A stretch of DNA of 34,194 nucleotides from G963674685 sp964591275. Lineage in GTDB: Bacteria > Lernaellota > Lernaellaia > JACKCT01. The position numbers were made by a program, and so were the translations under genes. Below the pieces are notes generated by a model that had not been told where the DNA came from, ran no database searches, and saw only the letters and a list, made by a program, of their open reading frames with translations. This document shows, in pieces, positions 16,432 through 24,369 of this stretch. The stretch covers positions 1 through 34,194 of the forward strand of contig CAZQAE010000056.1 in NCBI GenBank assembly GCA_964591275.1, read 5' to 3'. Within the stretch, counting starts at the first letter, position 1, and every line of letters starts with the position of its first letter.

Positions 16432-18825
16432 TTAGTTGCGCAAAGGCTTGTTGTTCATCAGCATGTAAGAAATTCGTTCCTTGGTTTTGTCTTCGGTAAG
16501 CAGCGCCATGAAGTTTTTACGCTCCATTTCCAGAAGTTCCTGCTCACTGATGGTTTGCCATTCGTAACGATCTCCACCGGCGACGATGGGTGCGATCTTG
16601 GCGGCAACGGTTCCGTCATGCGGGGTAGCCCAACCAGACTGCTGCATGGCCCAAACGGCGATTTTGAAAGCGCCTTCGGCGTTGACGCCTGCAACCGGAA
16701 TATCCATCTTCGGTTTCCCAGGATTGAATCCTTCTGCAGCCATTCCGAGCGCAATTTTCTTGGCTTCATAGAAGCGATAATCCGCATTCGGAACCATAAC
16801 ATCACTATCGCGGAAAAATCCGAAATCCTGCGCTTCTTTAAATCCTACGGCGACTTTTGCGGTCGCGATGGCTTCAAAGGCTTTCTGCGCAAAAGGCAGA
16901 AGGGCTGGCGTGGCTCCACCACGAATGCCTTCAACCATGCGCATGGTTAATTCCTTTGTTCCGCCACCTGCGGGCAATACGCCGACGCCGACTTCAACCA
17001 AACCGGCGTAAGTTTCAGCAGCGCCTGCAATGCGGTGACTGTGGAGAAGAACTTCGCATCCTCCGCCGAGAGCCATTCCCACAGGAGCCGCCACAATCGG
17101 AGCCCTGCAGTACTTCATCCGCATATTGGCGTCCTGGAAGCCCTTGACCATCTCCTCAACCATGTGCGCCTGGTCGTTGTTGATGGCCATGAGGATCATG
17201 AAAATGTTCGCGCCGACTGAGAAGTTGGCGGAATGGTTGGCAATGATGCCCGCCGTGTAATCGTTGTCGGCTTCCAGCAGATCAACGAACTCGTTCTGCA
17301 TGGCAATGATGTCGTTATCGACCGAGTTCATTTTGGTGTGAAACTCAAGGCACAGGCAGCCATCGCCGATATCCCAAACGGAAGCGCCGTCGTTGGTTGC
17401 AACCTTTTTATCAGCCGGCAGTTCGTCCAGACGAATGATTTTCGGATCTGCGACGATTTCCTTGTATCCACCGCCAACGAGGTCATAGTAAAATTCCTTG
17501 CCGTCTTCTTTTTTGTAAAAGGTTTCGGCACCGGAATCGAGCATCTTGATCACGTTTGCGGGAACATCCGTTCCCTCTTTTTTCATTCTTTCAACGGTTT
17601 CGCGAACTCCAAGATCGTCCCATCCCTCGAAAGGCCCTTTCTTGAAATTGAAACCCCAGCGCATGCCGCGATCTATCTCGACGATGTTTTCGGCAATCTC
17701 AGGAATTTTTGAGGCTGAGTAGCAAAGGCTCCTGGCGCTGACTTTCCAGGCGAAACTCGCCGCGCGGTCGTCGCCGTTGATCAGGGCTTTCACGCCGCCC
17801 TTTTTCGCCGCCTTGATCGAAGCGTAATCGAATTTCTCGACGGGCACGTATTCCATCGTGTTATAATCGAGAACCATTTTTTTCTTGTCTTTGCCCCGCA
17901 TGTAGAAACCCTGTCGGGACTTCTTGCCGAGCCAGCCCTTCTCAACCACTTTCGCCATAAAGTCGGGAGCGGCGAAATATTTGTGGTCGGAATCATCGGG
18001 AACGGAATTGTAGACGGTTTCAGCAACATGCTTCAGGGTGTCCAGGCCAACCAGATCCGCCGTTCCGAAAGAAGCGGTCTTGGGTCGTCCCATGGCCTTG
18101 CCGACGATGGCGTCGACTTCGTCCATGCGATAGCCTTCTTCAACCATGAGATGCATGGTGTACATCATGCCGTGAACGCCGATTCGGTTGGCGATGAAGT
18201 TCGGGGTGTCTTTGCCCCAGATGACGCCCTTGCCTAATTTGGAAGCGCAAAATCCTTCCATGTATTTGAGCAATTCAGGATCGGAGTCGGGATGAGGAAT
18301 AATTTCCAAGAGCTTCATGAATCGTACGGGATTGAAAAAGTGCGTTCCCATGAAGTGCTTTTTAAGGTCATCGGAGCAATCTTCAGTCATTTCTTTGACG
18401 GAAAGGCCCGATGTATTCGTCGAAACGATGGAATCCTTTTTGCGATGCTGATCAATCTTGGCCAGGATCTGTTTTTTGATATCCATGCGCTCAACAACGA
18501 CTTCAATAATCCAATCGCAATCGCTAATCAATTCGAGATCGTCGTCGAAGTTTCCGATGGTCACCAAATCAGCGTCCTTCTTCGAGTAAAGAGCAGATTG
18601 TGGCGGCTTCCATTTCAGAGCCATCTTTTTGGCGGCGTTGCCAAGCTTGTTTCTGACCGCCTTAGACGTGTCTTTTACGGCCTTTTCCTTGTCTGACAGC
18701 ATGTTGTCGAATGGGACGATATCTAGCATGGTCACTTTGATGCCGCAACCGGCAAGGTGCGCGGCAATTGCCATGCCCATAACGCCCGATCCCAAAACTG
18801 CTGCCTTTTCAATAGTTCTACCCAT
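16432..18825 (-). CDS. fadN: 3-hydroxyacyl-CoA dehydrogenase/enoyl-CoA hydratase (FadN type)
   Basis: 797 residues. The dehydrogenase comes first, with the NAD Rossmann motif VLGSGVMG (Gly12, Gly14, Gly17) and THFFNPVRFMKL. The enoyl-CoA hydratase lies at the C-terminus, with both catalytic acids present: Glu591 in GGGCE and Glu611 in LVEVGVG. This domain order is that of Bacillus FadN, opposite to E. coli FadB. It does the hydration and NAD-dependent oxidation steps of beta-oxidation. GGAGG lies just before the ATG. An upstream promoter with an overlapping palindrome indicates repressor control by a FadR/TetR-type regulator that is not in this window. Confidence 0.94.
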   Translation of the reverse strand: MGRTIEKAAVLGSGVMGMAIAAHLAGCGIKVTMLDIVPFDNMLSDKEKAVKDTSKAVRNKLGNAAKKMALKWKPPQSALYSKKDADLVTIGNFDDDLELISDCDWIIEVVVERMDIKKQILAKIDQHRKKDSIVSTNTSGLSVKEMTEDCSDDLKKHFMGTHFFNPVRFMKLLEIIPHPDSDPELLKYMEGFCASKLGKGVIWGKDTPNFIANRIGVHGMMYTMHLMVEEGYRMDEVDAIVGKAMGRPKTASFGTADLVGLDTLKHVAETVYNSVPDDSDHKYFAAPDFMAKVVEKGWLGKKSRQGFYMRGKDKKKMVLDYNTMEYVPVEKFDYASIKAAKKGGVKALINGDDRAASFAWKVSARSLCYSASKIPEIAENIVEIDRGMRWGFNFKKGPFEGWDDLGVRETVERMKKEGTDVPANVIKMLDSGAETFYKKEDGKEFYYDLVGGGYKEIVADPKIIRLDELPADKKVATNDGASVWDIGDGCLCLEFHTKMNSVDNDIIAMQNEFVDLLEADNDYTAGIIANHSANFSVGANIFMILMAINNDQAHMVEEMVKGFQDANMRMKYCRAPIVAAPVGMALGGGCEVLLHSHRIAGAAETYAGLVEVGVGVLPAGGGTKELTMRMVEGIRGGATPALLPFAQKAFEAIATAKVAVGFKEAQDFGFFRDSDVMVPNADYRFYEAKKIALGMAAEGFNPGKPKMDIPVAGVNAEGAFKIAVWAMQQSGWATPHDGTVAAKIAPIVAGGDRYEWQTISEQELLEMERKNFMALLTEDKTKERISYMLMNNKPLRN

Positions 18826-18953
18826 GCGTCAAGCCTCCTTTTTCATCGTAAGAACAATATTTACGGCAGGTTTTGGCAAAAGCGATTGTTACCTCCAGCG
18901 ACAATCGCTAACCTTAAAAATGTTGTGCAGCGTTCGGGATTCGCCCATCGACA

Positions 18954-18975
18954 AATGAATGAACGCTCATTCATT
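18954..18975. promoter_or_regulatory. FadR/TetR-type operator palindrome
   Basis: Perfect 9-bp arms AATGAATGA and TCATTCATT are separated by ACGC. The core TGAATGA-N4-TCATTCA equals the box described for Bacillus FadR (YsiA), the fatty-acid-degradation repressor. It abuts the -10 element of the fadN promoter and covers the predicted start site. Confidence 0.75.
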
Positions 18976-19004
18976 CCTATAGCACGGCGATGCGACGCAT
19001 TCAA
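18976..19004 (-). promoter_or_regulatory. Sigma-70-type promoter of fadN-fadA
   Basis: On the minus strand, TTGAAT (19004-18999) and TATAGG (18981-18976) are 17 bp apart. The next bases downstream are the operator palindrome, so a bound repressor would block initiation. The leader to the fadN ATG is about 145 bases. Confidence 0.65.
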
Positions 19005-19036
19005 CCGTTTATTTCCAATCTGGGATTTCTTTTTAC

Positions 19037-19420
19037 TCATTTTCCCTGAAATTTTCGTTTTTGAAAATAATAGCAAAACGCTCCGAAAATAATTGCCCCG
19101 AGGGCATCGGCAAAAAGGTCGCCAGTTTCGCATTGCCGACCAAAAACGAAACTTTGGTGAAATTCATCCGTCGCGCCATAAAACATCGTCAACATGGTCG
19201 CTATCGTGAATGTCGATGCCGATGCCCGACTCTTGAATCCATTGGACAACGCTCTAAAAATCAGGAACGCCAAAATCCCGAAAACGAAAAAATGAGCAAT
19301 CTTGTCTCCCAGGAAAAATCCAAGCGGAGCATTCTCATAGTTTTGCGAAGACAGGAAAAAAATCAAAACAGCCAAGGCAATTGGGGAAAGAATCAGTGAA
19401 ATTCTGTGGAAGGTCTTCAT
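19037..19420 (-). CDS. VanZ-like family membrane protein
   Basis: About 127 residues from the ATG at 19420; a GTG at 19435 would add five residues. There are about four hydrophobic segments. The conserved VanZ signatures DKIAHFFVFGIL near the N-terminus and GATDEFHQSF near the middle are present, followed by a D-x-x-A-D-x-x-G segment. The family is named for a teicoplanin-resistance protein, but most members are of unknown function. It follows the bifunctional nuclease gene by about 56 bp and may be the last gene of the miaB unit. Confidence 0.8.
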   Translation of the reverse strand: MKTFHRISLILSPIALAVLIFFLSSQNYENAPLGFFLGDKIAHFFVFGILAFLIFRALSNGFKSRASASTFTIATMLTMFYGATDEFHQSFVFGRQCETGDLFADALGAIIFGAFCYYFQKRKFQGK

Positions 19421-19476
19421 TCGCTTGGGCAACACATCGCGGTGTTTAAAAAGTGGGGATTTTCAAGAATTGTCAG

Positions 19477-19971
19477 CTACATCTTGTATTTGCCGAAATC
19501 CTCGGGGTTCATATTTTCAAGAATTTCCAGCATCTTTTCTTTGTCCGACACATGAAATTTTCCATCCGGCAAATCAATTTTTTGCGATTTTTGGATAACT
19601 CCCGAGTCAACGAAAATCGGCACATTTGCCCGTAAAGCCATCGCGATGGAATCGCTGGGACGTGAATCGAAATCGAAATTTTGACCGTCGGCGCTTATGT
19701 AAATCCGCGCATAAAAGGTGCTTTGTACGAAATCGCTGACAACAATTCTGTCGATGCGACCGCCTAGAGCTTCGATAATGGAGAATACGAGGTCGTGGGT
19801 CATGGGACGAGAAAAATCAACACCTTCGATTTTTGCGGCAATGGCTCCCGCTTCCAGCAACCCAATCCAAATTGGCAACCTTCGCTCCCCGGCTTTTTCT
19901 TTCAGAATGACAAGCGGAGCGTTTTGCATCGGGTCCATCGTCAATGCGGAAATTTCCATTTCTATGAGCAT
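19477..19971 (-). CDS. Bifunctional nuclease family protein (DUF151)
   Basis: 164 residues matching the DUF151/BFN family: an N-terminal strand MEISALTMDP, then LKEKAGERRLPIWIG, RPMTHDL, and the signature DSRPSDSIAMALRANVPIFV. Plant and bacterial members have been reported to have DNase and RNase activity; the bacterial role is unclear. It follows miaB by 52 bp, a gene pair seen in many deltaproteobacteria. The ATG at 19971 is used; an internal Met at residue 5 is possible. Confidence 0.87.
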   Translation of the reverse strand: MLIEMEISALTMDPMQNAPLVILKEKAGERRLPIWIGLLEAGAIAAKIEGVDFSRPMTHDLVFSIIEALGGRIDRIVVSDFVQSTFYARIYISADGQNFDFDSRPSDSIAMALRANVPIFVDSGVIQKSQKIDLPDGKFHVSDKEKMLEILENMNPEDFGKYKM

Positions 19972-20023
19972 GTCATCGCCTATTTCAGGTAATTTCTTTC
20001 AATGTCACCATAAAGAATCAGTT

Positions 20024-21373
20024 TCAAGTTGTCACTATCGAACCCAGCAGAGAATTTGCTAATCCTGTATCAATGACAGCCAATACGGTGTCGCCGATTT
20101 GCATGTTGTCGGCGGAAAAATGCACGACCCGATTGCAGGAGCTTCTTCCAAAATATTTTCCGTCGCGTTCATGGAAACCATGCACGATGACTTCCAGGGT
20201 TTTTCCGACCAAAGCCTTGTTTTTTCGCAGGATAATCGGGGCCGATATTTCATGAATTATTTTTAAGCGTGCGGCTTTTTCTTCCGGCGAAACTGTTTCT
20301 TCCATATTTTGGGCCGGGGTCCCTGGCCGAACCGAGTATTTGAAAGCGAAGAGACTGTCAAATTCAAGCTCTTTGATCAGATCGCATGTGCCTTGAAAAT
20401 CCTCCTCGCTTTCCCCAGGATATCCCACTATCAAATCCGAGCTGATGGACAAACCCGGCCTTGCCTCGCGAAGCCTGACGACCGTTTCGATGTATTTTCT
20501 GATAGTGTAACCGCGACGCATCGACTTGAGGATTCGGTCACTGCCCGATTGCACCGGAAGGTGGACATGCGCCGCAAGCCTTGCTTCATGGCCAATAAGC
20601 TTGATGATATCAGGAGTAATATAATTCGGATGACTCGACGCGAAACTCAGTTTTTTGATAGCTTTGATTTTCAAAACTTCCACAAGAAGCTCATGAAACG
20701 CCGAAGGCAATTTTAGGTCGCGACCATATCTATTGACGATTTGTCCCAGCAATGTGATTTCTTTGATGCCCGAGTCAGCAAGATGTCTAGCTTCGCTAAG
20801 AATATCACCCATGGGGCGGGAAATTTCTCGTCCCCGCACTGTCGGCACGATGCAATACGAACAACGCATATCGCACCCATGCACAATGGAAATGAAACCG
20901 GACGCGAGGGATCCCTTCCAGGACAATCTTCCATCAGGGTTGACATTGGGATATCCAGACCCTTCGAAAAGATGGTCGTAGTCCCAGTCAGTCTGCGCCA
21001 ACCTTTTTCCATCAAGGCACTCTTGAATCAGTTCCGGGAGCTTGGACAAAGCGTGCGTCCCGAGAACGAGATCAAGATTAGGAGCCCTTTTCAAAAGTTT
21101 TTCGCCGTGCTGCTGCGCCACGCATCCGGCCAGAACCGTGATGCATTTTGAGTTTTTCCTTTTGACACGCTTCATGGCCCCTACTTCACTGACAGCCTTA
21201 TGCTCAGCTTTATCCCGAACAGAGCATGTGTTGATAATAATAACATCCGCCTCATCGGCTTTAGGAACTCGACGCCACCCTTCCCTTTCCATGATGCGAT
21301 ACATGCGCTCCGAATCGTAGTCGTTCATCTGGCAGCCGAAAGTTTTAATATAAATCCGCTTGGTCATTTTCAT
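20024..21373 (-). CDS. miaB: tRNA-2-methylthio-N6-dimethylallyladenosine synthase (MiaB)
   Basis: 449 residues, the usual length. The N-terminal UPF0004 domain holds Cys14, Cys50 and Cys84, the ligands of the auxiliary 4Fe-4S cluster. The radical-SAM cluster motif is Cys167, Cys171 and Cys174 in HGCDMRCSYC. A TRAM domain forms the last 65 residues. It adds the methylthio group to i6A37 of tRNAs. The presence of HGCDMRCSYCIVP and GREISRP favours MiaB over MtaB or RimO. Met3 is an alternative start. Confidence 0.95.
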   Translation of the reverse strand: MKMTKRIYIKTFGCQMNDYDSERMYRIMEREGWRRVPKADEADVIIINTCSVRDKAEHKAVSEVGAMKRVKRKNSKCITVLAGCVAQQHGEKLLKRAPNLDLVLGTHALSKLPELIQECLDGKRLAQTDWDYDHLFEGSGYPNVNPDGRLSWKGSLASGFISIVHGCDMRCSYCIVPTVRGREISRPMGDILSEARHLADSGIKEITLLGQIVNRYGRDLKLPSAFHELLVEVLKIKAIKKLSFASSHPNYITPDIIKLIGHEARLAAHVHLPVQSGSDRILKSMRRGYTIRKYIETVVRLREARPGLSISSDLIVGYPGESEEDFQGTCDLIKELEFDSLFAFKYSVRPGTPAQNMEETVSPEEKAARLKIIHEISAPIILRKNKALVGKTLEVIVHGFHERDGKYFGRSSCNRVVHFSADNMQIGDTVLAVIDTGLANSLLGSIVTT

Positions 21374-21478
21374 CGCTCATATTGAGATATTTTCAGTGAG
21401 TATTTTCCGCACTTTGCGGCCACCTGGGAGGCTGCGTGAAAAGCATTTCATGCTTTTCGTTCAAATGGAAGGGTCTAT

Positions 21479-22039
21479 TTACGAAAATACCTGCGCCTGA
21501 AATGATTCGATTTTCGTATCAGAATCGCGCCAGGCATCCTCTGGTAAACCGGCCTTCACGCATGTCTGTTCCAAAAACATGTCTCTGTCCCAATCCCATT
21601 CCACCGGAACCTGCGGCAACAAGAGTCCGCTAAAATACCCCTTGGAAATAATGAGGCCGTGTTTGCCGACTTCGATATCCTCCGTGTTTGACATTTCCCT
21701 CGGGGGAGTCAGAACAGATATTTCCAATTCAAGATCGCCCATTTCGCTTTTTTGCATCTTCGGGAAACGCGGATCTTGCGTTGCGGCGGCAATAGCCATT
21801 TCACGCACGCATTCCCAAAGCGGCAAACTTGCAACGACGTGCCCGATACAGCCTCGAAGCCGACCCTGAATATTTAAGGTGACAAATGCTGCGCCAGATT
21901 CAAAAAGTCGCGCTTCATCTCCGGCATAGTCCGATTTTTTTCCATGAATCACGAAATCGGAAATGGAATCTCGCGCTATTTTCAAGCAAATTTCCATTTC
22001 CTTTTCACCCAGCAGCTTTTCTTCAATCATTGCAATCAT
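21479..22039 (-). CDS. amrA: AmmeMemoRadiSam system protein A (AMMECR1 domain)
   Basis: 186 residues. The AMMECR1 signature LRGCIG occurs in QGRLRGCIGHV, followed by the ECVREMAIAAATQDPRF stretch typical of the domain. Its biochemical role is unknown. The ATG overlaps the stop of the Memo-like gene by four bases (ATGA), which indicates translational coupling. In many genomes the two form a system with a radical-SAM protein; none lies next to them here. Confidence 0.9.
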   Translation of the reverse strand: MIAMIEEKLLGEKEMEICLKIARDSISDFVIHGKKSDYAGDEARLFESGAAFVTLNIQGRLRGCIGHVVASLPLWECVREMAIAAATQDPRFPKMQKSEMGDLELEISVLTPPREMSNTEDIEVGKHGLIISKGYFSGLLLPQVPVEWDWDRDMFLEQTCVKAGLPEDAWRDSDTKIESFQAQVFS

Positions 22040-22857
22040 TCCTTTTTAGCGTAAACAGCCACGGACCCGTAACCCACCACCTCGTCGCTCGGGCCTCCGG
22101 TTTCGCCGGAATGCATATATTTCAAAACTTCAACCCCTGCTTCACCTTTTAATTTCGCCAGATAGAGCAGCGTCATCACCGGGGCAATACCGCACATTTC
22201 ACTCTTTCCTTCAACGCACGCTTTCGCCAATTCGTCGATCTTCATTTCCTCAATCAATTTGAGCGTGTCCGAATCCATTGTTTTTGCAACGGCATCATCA
22301 TGAAAATGGCTCATGTCGGAACTGGCGATATATACGGGGCGACGAGCTTTCAGAGTTTCAGCCAATGCAGCGGCCAGTTTTTGACAAGTTCCCTTTGAGA
22401 CCGAACTCATCGAGATAAGAATTACTTTTTTGCCTTCGGCGATTCGTTGCAGAAAAGGAAGCTGGACCTCAATGGAGTGTTCGTAAGCAAAAAGCCGGGA
22501 ATCGTCATTGATGAAGCTTTCCGATTCAATCAGGCGGAGGCTGGCGGCCTCGTCGATTTCGACATCTCCAAGAGGCGTCCGATAGGAATCTTCAACCAAT
22601 ACGCTTACGGATCCCGAAATCTGATGGGAAACACCGACAACCACGTAGAGGTCGGCATCCGCCTGCTTCAAGGCCTTGTAAGAATAAGCCGCGCATAATC
22701 CTGAATACACGTAACCAGCATGCGGACTGACGACTCCCAGCAGAGGCGATTGGAGAGGCGGGACGTACGCCTTGTCGAGATATCCGTCAATTTCACGGAC
22801 GAGAGCATCAGAATCGGCGGTGTAAAATCTTCCCGCCACGATGGGGCCGAAACTCAT
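22036..22857 (-). CDS. amrB: AmmeMemoRadiSam system protein B (MEMO1 family)
   Basis: 273 residues from the ATG at 22857, which has AAGGGG seven bases upstream; a TTG at 22902 would add 15 residues without such a site. The putative metal or active-site histidines of the MEMO/LigB-like fold are present: SPHAGYVYSG, GVSHQ, EHSIEVQLPFLQ, and SSDMSHFHDD. The family is related to extradiol dioxygenases but the bacterial function is unknown. It is first in a two-gene operon with amrA. Confidence 0.9.
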   Translation of the reverse strand: MSFGPIVAGRFYTADSDALVREIDGYLDKAYVPPLQSPLLGVVSPHAGYVYSGLCAAYSYKALKQADADLYVVVGVSHQISGSVSVLVEDSYRTPLGDVEIDEAASLRLIESESFINDDSRLFAYEHSIEVQLPFLQRIAEGKKVILISMSSVSKGTCQKLAAALAETLKARRPVYIASSDMSHFHDDAVAKTMDSDTLKLIEEMKIDELAKACVEGKSEMCGIAPVMTLLYLAKLKGEAGVEVLKYMHSGETGGPSDEVVGYGSVAVYAKKE

Positions 22858-22874
22858 GGGTTTCCCCTTTATGA

Positions 22875-22902
22875 ATTTTAGGCGCCATTTAAGTTCGCCC
22901 AA
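22875..22902 (-). promoter_or_regulatory. Possible promoter for amrB-amrA
   Basis: On the minus strand, TTGGGC (22902-22897) and TAAAAT (22880-22875) are 16 bp apart. The -10 matches at five of six positions, the -35 only at three. The leader would be very short (about 10 bases). Confidence 0.3.
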
Positions 22903-23000
22903 AAGGCACTACGGAATCATTTTCGTTTTTGGAAAAGACAAAAAGTTTTGCTTTGTGCGACGCCAGAGAAATGAAAACGGCTCTTGGTTGGAAAATTGAT

Positions 23001-23981
23001 TTACTTCTTTTTCGTGCCTTCGATGCGCGTCAGCGCATTTCCAGCGGCTTTGACAAGATCGGCGGATTCTTTTTTCCCCTGGTTATCCTTGATCGTCTTT
23101 TTCAAGGCGGCAATAATCTTGGAACCTCCGATCGCGCTTAAGCCGACGCATGCCGATTGGCGGATTTTTAATCCGCTATCGTTGTTTTCGAGGATTCGGA
23201 TTAGCGCATCTTCTATTCGCTTTTTCATACCTGGTTGCGCATCAGCCCATAACTGCCCCAGGACAGCGCACATCCTGCCCTTTGCGTAGGCCGGGCTTGA
23301 TGGGTATTTGTCGAGAATGGGTTCAGCCGAGGCCGGACCTATCTTCACTAAGACAGCCGCAGCTTCCATGGCGATTCGGCTATCCATATCCAGCAGTCCG
23401 TAATTGACAAGGTGCACCGCCGTTTTGGGTTCCGGCATTTCTCCCAGGGCGCGTATCGCCTCAATCCGCACGCCGCGACTGCGGTCCTGCAGCATGCCTA
23501 CAAGCGTTAAAATTCCGGCCCTGTCTTTTAAACGGCCAAAGGAAATCGCTGCGTTTTTACGAACCTCAACATCGGGATCCCCGGCCAGTTTCGAAATGGC
23601 TTTTAGCGCGCTGCCGTCGCCGATGCGCCCCAGTGCATATCCTGAATATTTTCGAACTCGCGCGCTTTTGCTTTTCGTCGCTTCCTCCAGCGCGGAAACA
23701 GCCGGGAAACCAATCTTGACGAGCGCGTGAACGGCCACGGTGGCCATGTACTCGTCTTCATCATTGAGTTTTTTTATCAACCCTGGAACAGCTTCAGCCG
23801 CCTGCAACCGTCCCAATGCCATTGCCGCGCGCATGGAATCGGCGCCCTTGGCATCAAGGGCGCCGAGCCAGCACTGAATATCGTTTTCGGGGCAATCGTT
23901 TTCCTCGGCGTGGAGCGCCAGGGGGCAGGCGACAAGCGTCCAAATCAGAAAATACAGTCCTGCCATTTTTGCTGATTTCAT
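23001..23981 (-). CDS. Exported HEAT-repeat protein
   Basis: About 326 residues from the ATG at 23981, which has GGGAG upstream; a GTG at 23993 would add four residues. Residues 1-25 are a signal peptide. A lipobox-like LVAC (Cys19) and a signal-peptidase I-like site after LHA are both possible. The rest is a run of six to eight PBS-lyase/HEAT-type repeats of about 31 residues, with recurrent patterns such as VRKYSGYALGRIGD, VRKNAAISFGRLKD and VRIEAIRALGEM. Such repeats form protein-binding solenoids. It starts 15 bp after the HIT gene and seems to be the last gene of the mutase operon. The binding partner is unknown. Confidence 0.8.
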   Translation of the reverse strand: MKSAKMAGLYFLIWTLVACPLALHAEENDCPENDIQCWLGALDAKGADSMRAAMALGRLQAAEAVPGLIKKLNDEDEYMATVAVHALVKIGFPAVSALEEATKSKSARVRKYSGYALGRIGDGSALKAISKLAGDPDVEVRKNAAISFGRLKDRAGILTLVGMLQDRSRGVRIEAIRALGEMPEPKTAVHLVNYGLLDMDSRIAMEAAAVLVKIGPASAEPILDKYPSSPAYAKGRMCAVLGQLWADAQPGMKKRIEDALIRILENNDSGLKIRQSACVGLSAIGGSKIIAALKKTIKDNQGKKESADLVKAAGNALTRIEGTKKK

Positions 23982-23996
23982 TCTTTCTCCCACCAG

Positions 23997-24341
23997 CTAC
24001 ACCTGGTCCTTGCCAAATTTCACTCCGCCAAGAAGGTGGAAGTGAATATGAAAAACCATCTGTCCGCCCCATTCCTTTACATTGTGTAAAACGCGAAAGC
24101 CGTCTTTATCGACACCGGCTTCCCGAGCCATTTTTTGCGCTACGCCGTAAACTTTTGAGACGATTGGCAGATCCTCACTCGCCATATCCATCAAGGTCGG
24201 AATATGTTTGTAAGGGATGATAAGAAGATGCGTCGGGGCCATCGGGTTGATGTCCCTGATGCAAAATATCTCACCGTCGTCATACAGTTTTTCGGCGGGG
24301 ATTTCCCCTTTTGCGATCTTGCAAAAAATGCAGTCGCTCAC
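23997..24341 (-). CDS. HIT family protein (Hint-type purine nucleoside phosphoramidase)
   Basis: 114 residues. The catalytic HIT motif is HIHFHLLGG with His98, His100 and His102. Other family marks are CIFCKI at 4-9 (Zn-type Cys pair), EIPAEKLYDD and HLLIIPYKH. Hint proteins hydrolyse AMP-lysine and related phosphoramidates; the cellular role is unclear. The start is GTG, with AAGGAG eight bases upstream. It is tightly placed between the thiolase fusion gene and the HEAT-repeat gene. Confidence 0.92.
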   Translation of the reverse strand: MSDCIFCKIAKGEIPAEKLYDDGEIFCIRDINPMAPTHLLIIPYKHIPTLMDMASEDLPIVSKVYGVAQKMAREAGVDKDGFRVLHNVKEWGGQMVFHIHFHLLGGVKFGKDQV

Positions 24342-24369
24342 TTTAGCGCTCCTTAAGCGATTCGGCGTT

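Noticed and set aside
21438..21458. Perfect 9-bp hairpin GAAAAGCAT-TTC-ATGCTTTTC after amrA
   Set aside because: The stem is AT-rich with a three-base loop and has no T-run downstream on the minus strand, so it is a doubtful terminator.
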